A stretch of 64,000 nt of DNA from Streptomyces panaciradicis (GTDB taxonomy: Bacteria > Actinomycetota > Actinomycetes > Streptomycetales > Streptomycetaceae), in contig NZ_JAMGBF010000015.1 of assembly GCF_023516615.1 (NCBI RefSeq), forward strand, positions 62,001 to 126,000, written 5' to 3'. This document shows, in pieces, positions 45,427 to 53,477 of the stretch. How positions within the stretch are numbered: the stretch's first letter is position 1; each line of letters starts with the position of its first letter. The notes beneath the pieces are model-generated. The model did no database searches, was not told the origin of the DNA, and saw nothing but the letters and a program-made list of their open reading frames with translations. Both the position numbers and the translations under genes were made by a program.

Positions 45427-45777
45427 ATGACCGCCGGCCTCAACACGATCATCTACCCCGTCAAGGACCTCGCCAGGGCGAAGGCGGTGTTCAGCGCCCT
45501 GCTGCAGACGGAGCCCTACGCGGACGAGCCGTACTACGTCGGCTTCAAGGACGCCGGGCAGGACGTCGGGCTCAACCCCAACGGCCACGCGCAGGGCTGG
45601 ACCGGGCCGGTGCCGTACTGGCACGTCTCCGACATCCGGGGACGGCTCGCCGCCCTGGTGGAGGCGGGTGCCGAGGTGCTGGAGGACGTGCGCGACGTCG
45701 GCAACGGCAGGCTGATCGCCTCCCTCAAGGACGCGGACGGCAACCTGATCGGCCTGCTCCAGGACCCGGCCGCCTGA
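45427..45777 (+). CDS. VOC-family (glyoxalase/bleomycin-resistance fold) protein
   Basis: 116 aa with two beta-alpha-beta-beta-beta modules: LNTIIYPVKDLARAKAVFSALL, then YWHVSDIRGRLAALVEAGAEVLEDVRDVGNG and LIASLKDADGNLIGLLQD. The end Glu of classic metal-binding VOC enzymes is replaced by Gly (LIGLLQ), so metal catalysis is doubtful. It may bind or modify a small molecule. It is followed after 72 bp by a MarR gene. Confidence 0.8.
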   Translation: MTAGLNTIIYPVKDLARAKAVFSALLQTEPYADEPYYVGFKDAGQDVGLNPNGHAQGWTGPVPYWHVSDIRGRLAALVEAGAEVLEDVRDVGNGRLIASLKDADGNLIGLLQDPAA

Positions 45778-45849
45778 TACCCCCGGAGCACATGCATCCG
45801 CACTAGTTGCACACTCAACAATTGGCCGATTCGGTGTTACCGTGCGGGT

Positions 45850-46236
45850 ATGGCGGTGAAGACGGCAGACACCCGGCTCGAGGCGAAATGGCGGGACATC
45901 CTGTCCGCGCACGCGCGCACGATGTGCGAGATCGACCGGGTGCTGCACCCGCACGGCCTGGGCGCGAGCGATTTCGAGGTCCTCGACATCCTCGCGTCCG
46001 AGGCGCCCGAGGAGGGCGCCCAGTGCCGGGTGCAGAACCTGGTGGGACGGGTCCATCTCAGCCAGAGCGCGCTGTCCCGGCTCATCGGCCGGCTGGAGAA
46101 GGACGGCCTGGTCGAGCGTTCCGTCTGCACCGAGGACCGGCGGGGCGTGTATGTCGCCCTGACCCGCAAGGGCCGCGACCTGCACGCCGAGGTGCTCCCG
46201 CTGCAGCGCGCCGCCCTGGGACGCACGCTCGGCTGA
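45850..46236 (+). CDS. MarR-family transcriptional regulator
   Basis: 128 aa: RDILSAHARTMCEIDRVL (dimer helix), NLVGRVHLSQSALSRLIGRLEKDGLVERS (helix-turn-helix) and DDRRG-like wing EDRRGVYVALTRKGRDL. It is slightly short at the C-terminus compared with typical 140-150 aa members. A GTTG-N6-CAAC element (45806-45819) just upstream could be its own operator. It ends exactly where the convergent TetR gene ends. Confidence 0.85.
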   Translation: MAVKTADTRLEAKWRDILSAHARTMCEIDRVLHPHGLGASDFEVLDILASEAPEEGAQCRVQNLVGRVHLSQSALSRLIGRLEKDGLVERSVCTEDRRGVYVALTRKGRDLHAEVLPLQRAALGRTLG

Positions 46237-46836
46237 TCAGTCCGGCGCGCAGCCCCTCAGCACGAAGGCGATGACGTCGTCGAGTCCCGTCTCGGCCATC
46301 TCCGGGGGCAGGTGCCCGGTCGCCGCGAGGTCGGCGTAACCGTGCAGCACCGCGAAGACGGGCCCTCCGACCCGCTCCAGCGACCCCTTGCGCACCTCTC
46401 CCCTGCGCTGCCCCTCCTCGATCAGCCGCTCCAGCAGCTCCGACCAGCGCTGGGTGGCCACCAGCAGGCCCTCCGACGCCTCCGGAGCATGCTTGAGCGA
46501 GTACATCAGCTCCAGCAGCGCGGCGTTCTCCAGGGCGAACCCGACATAGGCGCGCACCATCGCGTCGAAGCGTTCGGCGAAAGACTCGCCGAGCCCTTCC
46601 TGTGACGCCTCCAGGACGTCCCGCAGCCGTTCGAAGCCGGTCTGCGCGAGCGCGTCCAGCAGCGCCTGCTTGTCCTTGAAGTGGCGGCTCGGCGCGGCAT
46701 GGCTGACGCCGAGATCACGGGCGAGTTCCCGCAGCGACAGGTCGGCCGGCCCCCTCTCACGGAGGGTCTGCTCGGCTCGCGCCAGCAGGGCGGCGCGCAG
46801 GTCTCCGTGGTGGTAGCGGCGAGTCCGGGAGTGCAT
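46237..46836 (-). CDS. TetR-family transcriptional regulator
   Basis: 199 aa. The N-terminal helix-turn-helix (about 8-55) has RYHHGDLRAALLARAEQTLRERG and LSLRELARDLGVSHAAPSRHFKDKQALLDAL. The C-terminal ligand domain (TetR_C33-like) has RFDAMVRAYVGFALENAALLELMY. The ATG at 46836 has TGAGG before it; an in-frame ATG at 46857 is possible. It is divergent from a short-chain dehydrogenase gene and very likely represses it through the repeated elements in between. Confidence 0.88.
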   Translation of the reverse strand: MHSRTRRYHHGDLRAALLARAEQTLRERGPADLSLRELARDLGVSHAAPSRHFKDKQALLDALAQTGFERLRDVLEASQEGLGESFAERFDAMVRAYVGFALENAALLELMYSLKHAPEASEGLLVATQRWSELLERLIEEGQRRGEVRKGSLERVGGPVFAVLHGYADLAATGHLPPEMAETGLDDVIAFVLRGCAPD

Positions 46837-46854
46837 GGGCCTCAGTGTAACGGT

Positions 46855-46926
46855 CATGTTTGTGGCGCCTACATTGTTGTCGCCGTCACCATTGTTGTCA
46901 TTGACAGCATTGTTGGCGGCGCCTAC
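46855..46926. repeat. Four 18-bp repeats in the TetR/SDR promoter
   Basis: Units begin at 46855, 46873, 46891 and 46909, exactly 18 bp apart. ATTGTTG starts the last three, and GGCGCCTAC ends the first and last. Repeated GGCGCCTACATT elements (46864 and 46918, 54 bp apart) flank the block. Each could be a half-site for the TetR-type regulator. Confidence 0.7.
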
Positions 46927-46929
46927 ATT
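46901..46929 (+). promoter_or_regulatory. Promoter of the short-chain dehydrogenase gene (probably leaderless)
   Basis: TTGACA (46901-46906), a 17-bp spacer and TACATT (46924-46929) form a near-consensus promoter. The ATG at 46937 starts 8 bases after the -10 box, so transcription should begin at or next to the start codon. No ribosome-binding site is present. The -10 box lies inside one GGCGCCTACATT element. Confidence 0.65.
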
Positions 46930-46936
46930 TGCGGCC

Positions 46937-47854
46937 ATGGCTACTCGATCCAGCAAGTGGAACGTCAACGACATCCCCGACCAGACGGGCCGTACCGCCG
47001 TCGTCACCGGCGCCAACAGCGGGCTGGGCATCGCCACCGTGGAGGCGCTGGCCGGCGCCGGCGCGCATGTGGTGCTCGCGGTGCGGGACCCTGCGCGGGG
47101 CACCGCCGCCGCGGCTCGGGTGAACGGCAGCGTGGAGGTACGCCGCCTCGACCTCGCCGACCTCTCCTCCGTGCGGGAGTTCGCGGCGCAGTGGCAGGGC
47201 GACCTGGACCTGCTCGTCAACAACGCCGGGGTCATGAACATCCCGGAGTCCGCCACGAAGGACGGCTTCGAGACGCAGTTCGGCACCAATCACCTGGGCC
47301 ACTTCGCCCTGACCAACCTTCTGCTGCCGCGCATCACCGACCGGGTGGTGACCGTGTCGTCCGGCGCACACCGGATGCCGGGCAGCCCGCGCATCCACTT
47401 CGACAACCTGAACCTCACCGGTGAGTACGCCCCGATCAAGGCATACAGCCAGTCGAAGCTGGCCAACCTGCTGTTCACCCTGGAACTGCAGCGCCGGCTC
47501 GAGGCGGCGGGCTCGTCCGTGCGGGCGCTCGCCGCGCATCCCGGGTGGGCCGCGACCAACCTCCAGAGTCACGACGGCAGCGCACTGCGCCGCCTGCTGA
47601 TGCGGTTCGGCAACCGCTTCATCGCCCAGGACAACAGGGCGGGCGCCCTGCCCACCCTGTACGCCGCCGTCCAGGACCTGCCGGGTGCGAGCTACGTCGG
47701 TCCGGACGGCCTCGGCGAGATGCGCGGCGCCCCGGCCCTGGTCGGCCGTTCCGCGGCGGCCAGCGACCCGGTCACCGCCCGCCGCCTGTGGGACGTCTCC
47801 GAGGAACTGACCGGCGTCGCCTTCCCGCTGTCCGCGGCCGTGGCACGGGTGTGA
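46937..47854 (+). CDS. Short-chain dehydrogenase/reductase (retinol-dehydrogenase-like)
   Basis: 305 aa. The cofactor motif TGANSGLGIATVEAL (about 24-38), LVNNAGVMNIP and the catalytic S...YSQSK (SSGAH, then AYSQSKLAN) are present. NADP is likely, from Arg after the second strand (VRDPARG). The FGTNHLGHFALTNLLLPRI segment is typical of the WWOX/retinol-dehydrogenase-like group. The substrate is unknown. It is driven by the promoter that abuts its start codon. Confidence 0.88.
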   Translation: MATRSSKWNVNDIPDQTGRTAVVTGANSGLGIATVEALAGAGAHVVLAVRDPARGTAAAARVNGSVEVRRLDLADLSSVREFAAQWQGDLDLLVNNAGVMNIPESATKDGFETQFGTNHLGHFALTNLLLPRITDRVVTVSSGAHRMPGSPRIHFDNLNLTGEYAPIKAYSQSKLANLLFTLELQRRLEAAGSSVRALAAHPGWAATNLQSHDGSALRRLLMRFGNRFIAQDNRAGALPTLYAAVQDLPGASYVGPDGLGEMRGAPALVGRSAAASDPVTARRLWDVSEELTGVAFPLSAAVARV

Positions 47855-47857
47855 GCG

Positions 47858-47929
47858 GTGACGGGTCTGCTCCTCGTGTCCGTCCTCCTGCTCGGCATCG
47901 CCTGCCTGGTGACCGCGGTCGCCCAGTGA
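47858..47929 (+). CDS. 23-aa hydrophobic peptide
   Basis: A GTG three bases after the SDR stop opens VTGLLLVSVLLLGIACLVTAVAQ, a single membrane helix with a stop at 47927. This resembles KdpF-like or other small membrane peptides. Its position suggests coupling to the SDR gene. No independent ribosome-binding site is seen (a GTGAGCGGTG stretch only). Confidence 0.35.
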   Translation: MTGLLLVSVLLLGIACLVTAVAQ

Positions 47930-48194
47930 CCCGCCGCGGCCCGGCATTCGTGCGGCCCCTGCGCCGGCACGCGCCGGACGGACCGGGTGGCGACCCCGCC
48001 GGTGCGAACGGTGGCCACTTCGCCCTCCCGGCTGCCGCGGTCACCCTCCTGCCCGCCCGACCTGGGCACGCTCCGGGCGCCTGCGGCCCGGCACACGTGT
48101 CGCCCTGTGCCCGCAGACACCCGGCGGAGTCGGAGGCGACCCGCGCCTCCGGGCCACCCTGCCGTATCCCGGTTTCTGACGACGGCGGCCGGGC

Positions 48195-49316
48195 TCAGGC
48201 TGTCGGCCCCGCCGCCGGTGGGCGGCCCGAGGAGCCCTCGCCCGGTCTGCGGTCGGCCGGTCTGCGCGGTGGGATGGGCGTCGAGGTGAAGTCGCGCGGG
48301 CCGGTCCACAGGGCCGGGACGGCATCGCAGCGGCGGCACAGCCGGTAGGCGATCGCCTCGTAGTTGACCCGCCAGCCGTGGAAGTGCGGCCAGGCCTCCT
48401 CGGTGGCGCGTTCGACGCGGAAGCCCGCCGCCTCCAGCATGGCGACCGCCGCCCCGAACTCGACGGGGTCGAGCTGGATCGGGGCGCCGGGGTCGGGATC
48501 GGGATCGAAGGGGATGCGCAGGGCACGGGCGACGTCGCGCAGGGCGGTGAACCCCGCCCGCAGCACGAGGCGCGCCTCGGGCGGAGCGCTGCGCGGGGTG
48601 AGCGCCAGTTGCATGGCCGCCGCGTCCATCACGGCCACGAGGCCGACCAGCCAGTGCCGGTAGGGCCGGGGCGAACGGAACGCCAGCAGGACGGGATAGG
48701 TGGAGTGGCTCTCGCCGATGTCGGAGGCCAGCCGCTCCCAGGCCCGGTACAGCTCGGGCAGCGCGGTCTCGGTGTCGACGAGGTACTGCCGGGCCAGGAT
48801 CTCCGGGCCCCAGGCCGGTTCGCCGGCCCGTGACTGCAGGAGGGTCACCTCCAGTTCACGGCGGTTGTAGGCGGCGTAGAGCGTGGGCAGGTAGGCGATC
48901 TGCAGGGCGATGAGGACGGGGCCGGTGGCCGCCGCCACGAAGTCCAGCGCGGACAGCCGCAGCCGGGCGCCGCTGGCGAAGCCGAGGGTGAACAGGCTGG
49001 AGCCGGCCTCCCGGAAGGAGCTGCCCCAGGCCAGCCCGGCCAGGGCGTGCAGCATCAGCCCGAAGCCGGCCAGTGCGCCGCCCAGCCAGGTGGCGAGCAT
49101 GCCGATCAGGATCAGCGGGGCGAGCCAGGTCTGCGCGCGGTCGATGGCGCCGTAGTCGCCGCGCGGGGCCGCGAGGCGCAGCAGCCGGCGCAGCGTCCAC
49201 CACAGCCGGTACACCAGCGTCGAGTACAGGCCCCGGGGAACCACCAGGGTGCGCAGCACGCTGAAGGCCATGGCCGCCAGCAGCAGCCCGCCGGCCACGC
49301 CGGAGATCCATGTCAT
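48195..49316 (-). CDS. Membrane protein with a channel-like pore segment
   Basis: 373 aa. Three or four membrane helices lie in the first 155 residues (about 5-25, 68-95, 125-148), with SSLFTLGFASG between the second and third, resembling a K-channel pore loop (TLGF in place of TVGY). A long cytoplasmic helical domain follows (about 160-330) with HWLVGLVAVMDAAAMQLAL and a conserved-looking YEAIAYRLCRRCDAVP end. It may be an ion channel of an uncharacterised actinobacterial family; this is inference from layout. Confidence 0.65.
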   Translation of the reverse strand: MTWISGVAGGLLLAAMAFSVLRTLVVPRGLYSTLVYRLWWTLRRLLRLAAPRGDYGAIDRAQTWLAPLILIGMLATWLGGALAGFGLMLHALAGLAWGSSFREAGSSLFTLGFASGARLRLSALDFVAAATGPVLIALQIAYLPTLYAAYNRRELEVTLLQSRAGEPAWGPEILARQYLVDTETALPELYRAWERLASDIGESHSTYPVLLAFRSPRPYRHWLVGLVAVMDAAAMQLALTPRSAPPEARLVLRAGFTALRDVARALRIPFDPDPDPGAPIQLDPVEFGAAVAMLEAAGFRVERATEEAWPHFHGWRVNYEAIAYRLCRRCDAVPALWTGPRDFTSTPIPPRRPADRRPGEGSSGRPPAAGPTA

Positions 49317-49443
49317 GCGGTCATTGTGGCCCCGGCCGGCGTCCGGCGATCAGACCACGAACTGGAGGTGCTGCCGGGCGGGCCGCCCACCCGGTGAGCC
49401 GGACCCGGACGTCTCGGTGCGGGCGGGAGTCCGTGGACGGGGC

Positions 49444-49845
49444 CTACGGCCGGGCCAGCAGCGTGCGCACGCCCTCCGAGGTGAGCGTCAGCGGGTGCTC
49501 GGAACCCGCGTCGATGGTGAGCGACAGATCGTCGGCGGGCCACTGCGAGGCGAGCGCGCCCAGCGGCACAAGGCGGTAGCGCGAGACGAAGGGCAGCAGG
49601 TCGGCCAGCTCCCCCTCCGACGTGAACACGGGCACCACCGGGTCGCCGCCCGGCTGCTCCAGAACGGGCAGCGCGACGGCCGACGGGTCGGCGGCGTCCT
49701 CCTGGTTCGCGTCGTCGGGTACGGGCACGAGCACCTCGCTGCCGGCGAGTGTGTCCAGCGCCGCGGTGTCGTCGGTGTTCACGGCCAGCGCGTCCAGCGC
49801 CTGCCGGGCCGGTGTGGCGGTGTGGTCGTTGGCAGGTGTGTCCAT
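49444..49845 (-). CDS. SseB-like protein
   Basis: 133 aa, acidic. ALDALAVNTDDTAALDTLAGSEVLVPVPDD and VPVFTSEGELADLLP match the N-terminal domain of SseB-family proteins; the end LTLTSEGVRTLLARP is typical of the short actinobacterial form. Its biochemical role is unknown. The ATG at 49845 follows TGGGGATC. The 127-bp gap to the channel-like gene shows nothing clear. Confidence 0.75.
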   Translation of the reverse strand: MDTPANDHTATPARQALDALAVNTDDTAALDTLAGSEVLVPVPDDANQEDAADPSAVALPVLEQPGGDPVVPVFTSEGELADLLPFVSRYRLVPLGALASQWPADDLSLTIDAGSEHPLTLTSEGVRTLLARP

Positions 49846-50032
49846 GGCAGATCCCCAGGTAGCGGCGGTCGTACGGTCCACCCGGGGCAAGATCGCCCCA
49901 GGGCGGGTTCTGCTCGCGTACCCGGACCCCGGCGGGGCATTCCTGTGACCGCGGGGAATTACGGGATGTCCCAGCCCGCCCCGGCCCGGTCGGCCGTCCG
50001 CCGTCGGGGACGATCCGCGCCGGCCCGGCGGT

Positions 50033-50767
50033 TCAGGGCAGCGGGCGGCACTCCAGTGCCTGCTCGTCGGCGCCGCCGCGTCCGTCCGGTTCCACGCGGT
50101 GCACGCGGGCGTGCGGCAGGCGGGTCACCGTCTCGGTCAGCCGCCCGTCCGTGAACAGGGCGCCGGTTCCGTCGTCCAGCGCCCATCCGGCCGGCAGCGA
50201 TCCGGCGGCGACGGCGGATCGGTAGGAGGGGCGCCGGCCCGGTTCGCTGTCGTAGTGGGGGCAGACGGAGCCGGGCAGCAGTCCGAGTCCGTCCTTGAGG
50301 AAGGTCAGCGGACCGAAGGAGTCGGTGTGCGAGCCTTCCGCCCAGCAGTTGGCGCCTGCGCTGATGCCGCACAGCAGGGTGCCGCGGTCGTAGGCCTCGC
50401 GCAGCAGCCGGTCCACACCGTGCACGCGCCACACCGCGAGCATGTTCGCGGTGTTGCCGCCGCCGACGTACACGACGTCCTGGGCGAGCAGGTGGGCGCG
50501 CAGCGCCTCGTCCTCCAACTCCCTTCTAAACAGGGGCAGTACGGAGGGCATGCAGTGCCGGCGGGGCCGGAAGGCGTCGAGGAAGCGCTCGATGTACGCG
50601 GGCTCGTCGCCGCTGGCGGTCGGCAGGAAGCAGATGCGCGGCCAGTCGGTGCGCACATGGCTCAGCATCCAGTCGTCCAGGAGGCCGTCGTCGTCGGTGC
50701 CGAAGCCTCCGCCGAGGAGGGCCACGCGCCGCCGCGGGGGCGGGATGGGGTTCGTTCCGGGTCTCAC
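50033..50767 (-). CDS. Peptidase S51 (dipeptidase E / cyanophycinase-like)
   Basis: 244 aa. The glutamine-amidotransferase-like fold has VALLGGGFG, DVVYVGGGNTANMLAVW and the nucleophile elbow LCGISAGANCW (Ser in GISAG), then SVCPHYDSEPGRRP. This is the S51 family that removes N-terminal aspartyl residues or cuts cyanophycin. The GTG start overlaps the isochorismatase stop by 4 bp, placing it third in an operon with an NCS1 permease. Confidence 0.85.
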   Translation of the reverse strand: MRPGTNPIPPPRRRVALLGGGFGTDDDGLLDDWMLSHVRTDWPRICFLPTASGDEPAYIERFLDAFRPRRHCMPSVLPLFRRELEDEALRAHLLAQDVVYVGGGNTANMLAVWRVHGVDRLLREAYDRGTLLCGISAGANCWAEGSHTDSFGPLTFLKDGLGLLPGSVCPHYDSEPGRRPSYRSAVAAGSLPAGWALDDGTGALFTDGRLTETVTRLPHARVHRVEPDGRGGADEQALECRPLP

Positions 50768-51312
50768 TGCGCCTCCGCGAGCAGTTCGTCGACCGTGGTG
50801 ACGGTCACCAGCGGCCGGTAGAGGTCCATGATGTGCAGCGCCCTGGCGTGCGCGTCGTCGTCGGCGCCCGCGCAGGCGTCCGCCGCGACCCGTACGTCGA
50901 TGCCGGCGTCGGCGGCGGCGAGCGCGGTGGACAGCACGCAGCAGTCGGTGCTGACGCCGGCCAGGACCAGGCGGCCCTCCGGCTCCGCGAGAGCGGCGAG
51001 GGACGGGTTCCACTTGCCGAAGGTCGGGGCGTCCAGGACGCGCGTGGCGAGGCCGCCGAACTCCTCGGTCAGCTCCCACAGCGGGGCGTCCGGCGGCTGG
51101 AGGGCGAAGGGCCAGCGGTCGTAGTAGGCACGCCAGGCGCCCTCGGGTCGCGCGGGGGCTACGAAGCGGGTGAAGACGGTGCGGTCGCGGTGGGCCGGCA
51201 GCAGGCGTCGTACTCCCGCCGCGGCCTCGGCGTAGCGCGGGGCCGCCCAGGGGCTGCCGGGTTCCGCGAAGACGCGTTGCATGTCGATGACGGCGAGCAG
51301 GCCGCGGGTCAT
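50764..51312 (-). CDS. Isochorismatase-family cysteine hydrolase
   Basis: 182 aa. The catalytic triad is visible: Asp10 (AVIDMQ), Lys100 (FGKWNPS) and Cys125 (GVSTDCCVLSTA), with the cis-peptide motif GVSTDC before the Cys. Members include nicotinamidases and ureidoacrylate or N-carbamoyl hydrolases. Coupling to an NCS1 permease (4-bp overlap) suggests an imported nucleobase-like or hydantoin-type amide as substrate. Confidence 0.87.
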   Translation of the reverse strand: MTRGLLAVIDMQRVFAEPGSPWAAPRYAEAAAGVRRLLPAHRDRTVFTRFVAPARPEGAWRAYYDRWPFALQPPDAPLWELTEEFGGLATRVLDAPTFGKWNPSLAALAEPEGRLVLAGVSTDCCVLSTALAAADAGIDVRVAADACAGADDDAHARALHIMDLYRPLVTVTTVDELLAEAQ

Positions 51313-52808
51313 ACGACCGCTCCCGCGTCCGCCGGGCTCGGGGCCTGCGCTTCCTGATCGCGCACCCGGGCGCGGCCCAGGGCGAGGGTGCCGAGGAAGC
51401 CGAGTGCCAGGGCGGCGAGGACGCCGAGGTTGGCGTAGGCCCAGGCGCCGGACTTGCCGCCGAGGCCGAGGGGCCGGAGCAGGTAGCCCTGCCAGGTGAG
51501 CCAGTGGGCGGCCGAGTTGGTGACCAGGCCCCAGCCGAGGGCGGTGGCGGCGACGGTGAGCAGGAGCGGGGTGAGGGGTACGTCGCCGTAGCGGCCGGAG
51601 GGGCGGTAGAGGTCGGTCTCGTCGTAGTCGCGGCGGCGCAGGGCGAGGTCGGCGAGCATGATCCCGCACCAGGCGGCGATGGGGACGCCCAGGGTGGTGA
51701 GGAAGCCCATGAACTGGCCGAGGAAGTCGTCGGCGACGAACACGATGTAGACCGAGCCCGCGATCATGAGGACGCCGTCGACGAGGGCGGCCAGGTAGCG
51801 GGGGATCCGCAGGCCCGCGGAGAGCAGGGCGAGGCCGGAGGAGTAGATGTCGAGGACGGCGCCGCCGACCAGGCCGAGGACGGCGACGACGGCGAACGGC
51901 ACCAGGAACCAGGTGGGCAGCAGGGTCGTGAGCGCACCGATGGGGTCGGCGGCGACCGCGGCGCCGAGCTTGTCGGAGGAGCCCGCGAGCAGCAGGCCGA
52001 AGACGAGCAGGAGCAGCGGGGCCACCGAGGCGCCGAAGGTGGTCCAGCCGATCACGCCGCGGCTGGAGGAGCCGCGCGGCAGATAGCGGGAGTAGTCGGC
52101 GGCGGCGTTGACCCAGCCGAGGCCGAAGCCGGTCATCATGAACACGAGCGCGCCGATGAACTCCTGGGTGGAGCCCGGCGGGATCGCGCTGACGGTGCTC
52201 CAGTGGATGTGGTCGGCGACGAGGACGACGTAGACGACGGTCAGGACGCCCGTGACCACGGTGATCACCGTCTGCAGCCGCATGATCAGGTCGAAGCCCA
52301 TGACGCCGCCGGCGACGGTGAGCGCGCCGACCAGGATCAGGGCGACCACCTTGGTCTCGGTGCCGCCGCCCCAGCCGAGGCGGGAGAAGACGGTGGCGGT
52401 GGCCATGGTGGCCAGCGCGCACAGCACGGTCTCCCAGCCGACGGTGAGCACCCAGGAGATCACCGAGGGCAGGCGGTTGCCGCGTACGCCGTAGGCGGCC
52501 CGGCCGAGCACCATCGTCGGCGCCGAGCCGCGCTTGCCGGCGACGGCGATGAAGCCGCACAGCAGGAACGAGAAGACGATGCCGACGACTCCGGCGATCA
52601 GCGCCTGCCAGAAGGAGATCGAGAAGCCGAGGGCGAAGGCGCCGTAGCTCAGCCCGAGGATGGAGACGTTGGCGCCGAACCAGGGCCAGAACAGGGTGCG
52701 CGGGGTGCCCTTGCGCTCGGTGCCGCCGATGACGTCGAGCCCGTGCGTCTCCACCTGGAGCTGCCGGGCCGGCGCTCTGCCCTCGGGGTTGTCCGCGGAG
52801 CCTGCCAT
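51309..52808 (-). CDS. NCS1-family nucleobase/allantoin/hydantoin permease
   Basis: 499 aa, 12 membrane helices. FWPWFGANVSILGLSYGAF at TM1, VLGRAAYGVRGNRLPSVISWVLTVGWE and NAAADYSRYLPRGSSSRG match the NCS1 (CodB-like) family. The substrate may be cytosine, a hydantoin or a related ring. It is the first gene of an operon with a cysteine hydrolase and an S51 peptidase. A perfect TGGTCCGGACCA palindrome lies 70 bp upstream. Confidence 0.87.
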   Translation of the reverse strand: MAGSADNPEGRAPARQLQVETHGLDVIGGTERKGTPRTLFWPWFGANVSILGLSYGAFALGFSISFWQALIAGVVGIVFSFLLCGFIAVAGKRGSAPTMVLGRAAYGVRGNRLPSVISWVLTVGWETVLCALATMATATVFSRLGWGGGTETKVVALILVGALTVAGGVMGFDLIMRLQTVITVVTGVLTVVYVVLVADHIHWSTVSAIPPGSTQEFIGALVFMMTGFGLGWVNAAADYSRYLPRGSSSRGVIGWTTFGASVAPLLLLVFGLLLAGSSDKLGAAVAADPIGALTTLLPTWFLVPFAVVAVLGLVGGAVLDIYSSGLALLSAGLRIPRYLAALVDGVLMIAGSVYIVFVADDFLGQFMGFLTTLGVPIAAWCGIMLADLALRRRDYDETDLYRPSGRYGDVPLTPLLLTVAATALGWGLVTNSAAHWLTWQGYLLRPLGLGGKSGAWAYANLGVLAALALGFLGTLALGRARVRDQEAQAPSPADAGAVV

Positions 52809-52877
52809 CGACGACCTCCCGTGTTCGCGCGTGATGGCTGGAGGCTAAGTGGGGTCCGGTCGGCCGTCAATGATCAA

Positions 52878-52889
52878 TGGTCCGGACCA
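52878..52889. promoter_or_regulatory. GntR-like palindrome upstream of the NCS1 operon
   Basis: TGGTCCGGACCA is a perfect 12-bp palindrome 70 bp before the permease start, next to TCAATGATCAATGG. TGGTC-N2-GACCA-like sites are bound by FadR/GntR-family regulators. No GntR gene is adjacent. Confidence 0.4.
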
Positions 52890-52948
52890 CGGCCGGGCTC
52901 GCCGTGGACCGGGTGGGGCGCCCCGGTCCGACGGCGGGAGCAGGCGGT

Positions 52949-53431
52949 TCAGCGGGCCCAGAACGGCAGGGGGGCGCAGGTGTTCGCGCAGGTGTAGCCG
53001 CCGGGCATGAGCAGGCCCGCGTCGTCCTCGTTGTTGTCGCCGCCCGCGAAGTACACCTCGGGGACCCAGCCCCAGCGGCCGTTGTCGGCCACGGTGCTGC
53101 CCCACCAGTAGTTCTCGGCGGCGCCGTCCCGGAAGGTCTGGCCCTGCATCTCGGTGACGAACCAGTTCGCCGCGCCGCCCTGTTCGAGGTACCCGACGAC
53201 CGGGGCGCCGGGTGAGCGGGAGGCGAACACCGGGACGTGGCCGCGGGTGAGGTTGCAGTGCAGGACGGTGGTGCCCGGCCAGACCCGGCCGGAGAGCGGG
53301 TCGGTGAGGTCCCGCTTGACGGGGCTGTGGCAGGGGACGTCGTCGGTGGCGTGGGCGGCGGGGGCGGTCAGGGCCGCCAGGGCGGCGAGCGCCGCGGCGG
53401 CCGTGAGGAGTCCGCGCTTGATGTGGATCAT
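52949..53431 (-). CDS. Small secreted protein with SH3-like pattern
   Basis: 160 aa. A signal peptide (1-28, PAAHA-T) precedes a domain with four or more cysteines (PCHSP, LHCNL, YTCANTCAP) and the segment VPVFASRSPGAPVVGYLEQGGAANWF...RWGWVPEVYF, which resembles a bacterial SH3 domain. It may bind the cell wall. A perfect hairpin (53432-53455) directly abuts the start codon and no ribosome-binding site is visible. Confidence 0.75.
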   Translation of the reverse strand: MIHIKRGLLTAAAALAALAALTAPAAHATDDVPCHSPVKRDLTDPLSGRVWPGTTVLHCNLTRGHVPVFASRSPGAPVVGYLEQGGAANWFVTEMQGQTFRDGAAENYWWGSTVADNGRWGWVPEVYFAGGDNNEDDAGLLMPGGYTCANTCAPLPFWAR

Positions 53432-53455
53432 GCAGAACGGAACGACCCGTTCTGC
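53432..53455 (-). terminator. Hairpin between gnd and the secreted protein gene
   Basis: GCAGAACGG (53432-53440) pairs perfectly with CCGTTCTGC (53447-53455), loop 6. It lies 22 bp past the gnd stop, so it probably terminates gnd, yet it also ends at the base before the next ATG. Confidence 0.5.
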
Positions 53456-53477
53456 CCGGGGGTCACGGCGGTGTGGG

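Noticed and set aside
45074..45430. Open frames in the gap before the VOC gene
   Set aside because: Arg/Pro/Gly-rich, no ribosome-binding site, no similarity recognised, and frames overlap on both strands.
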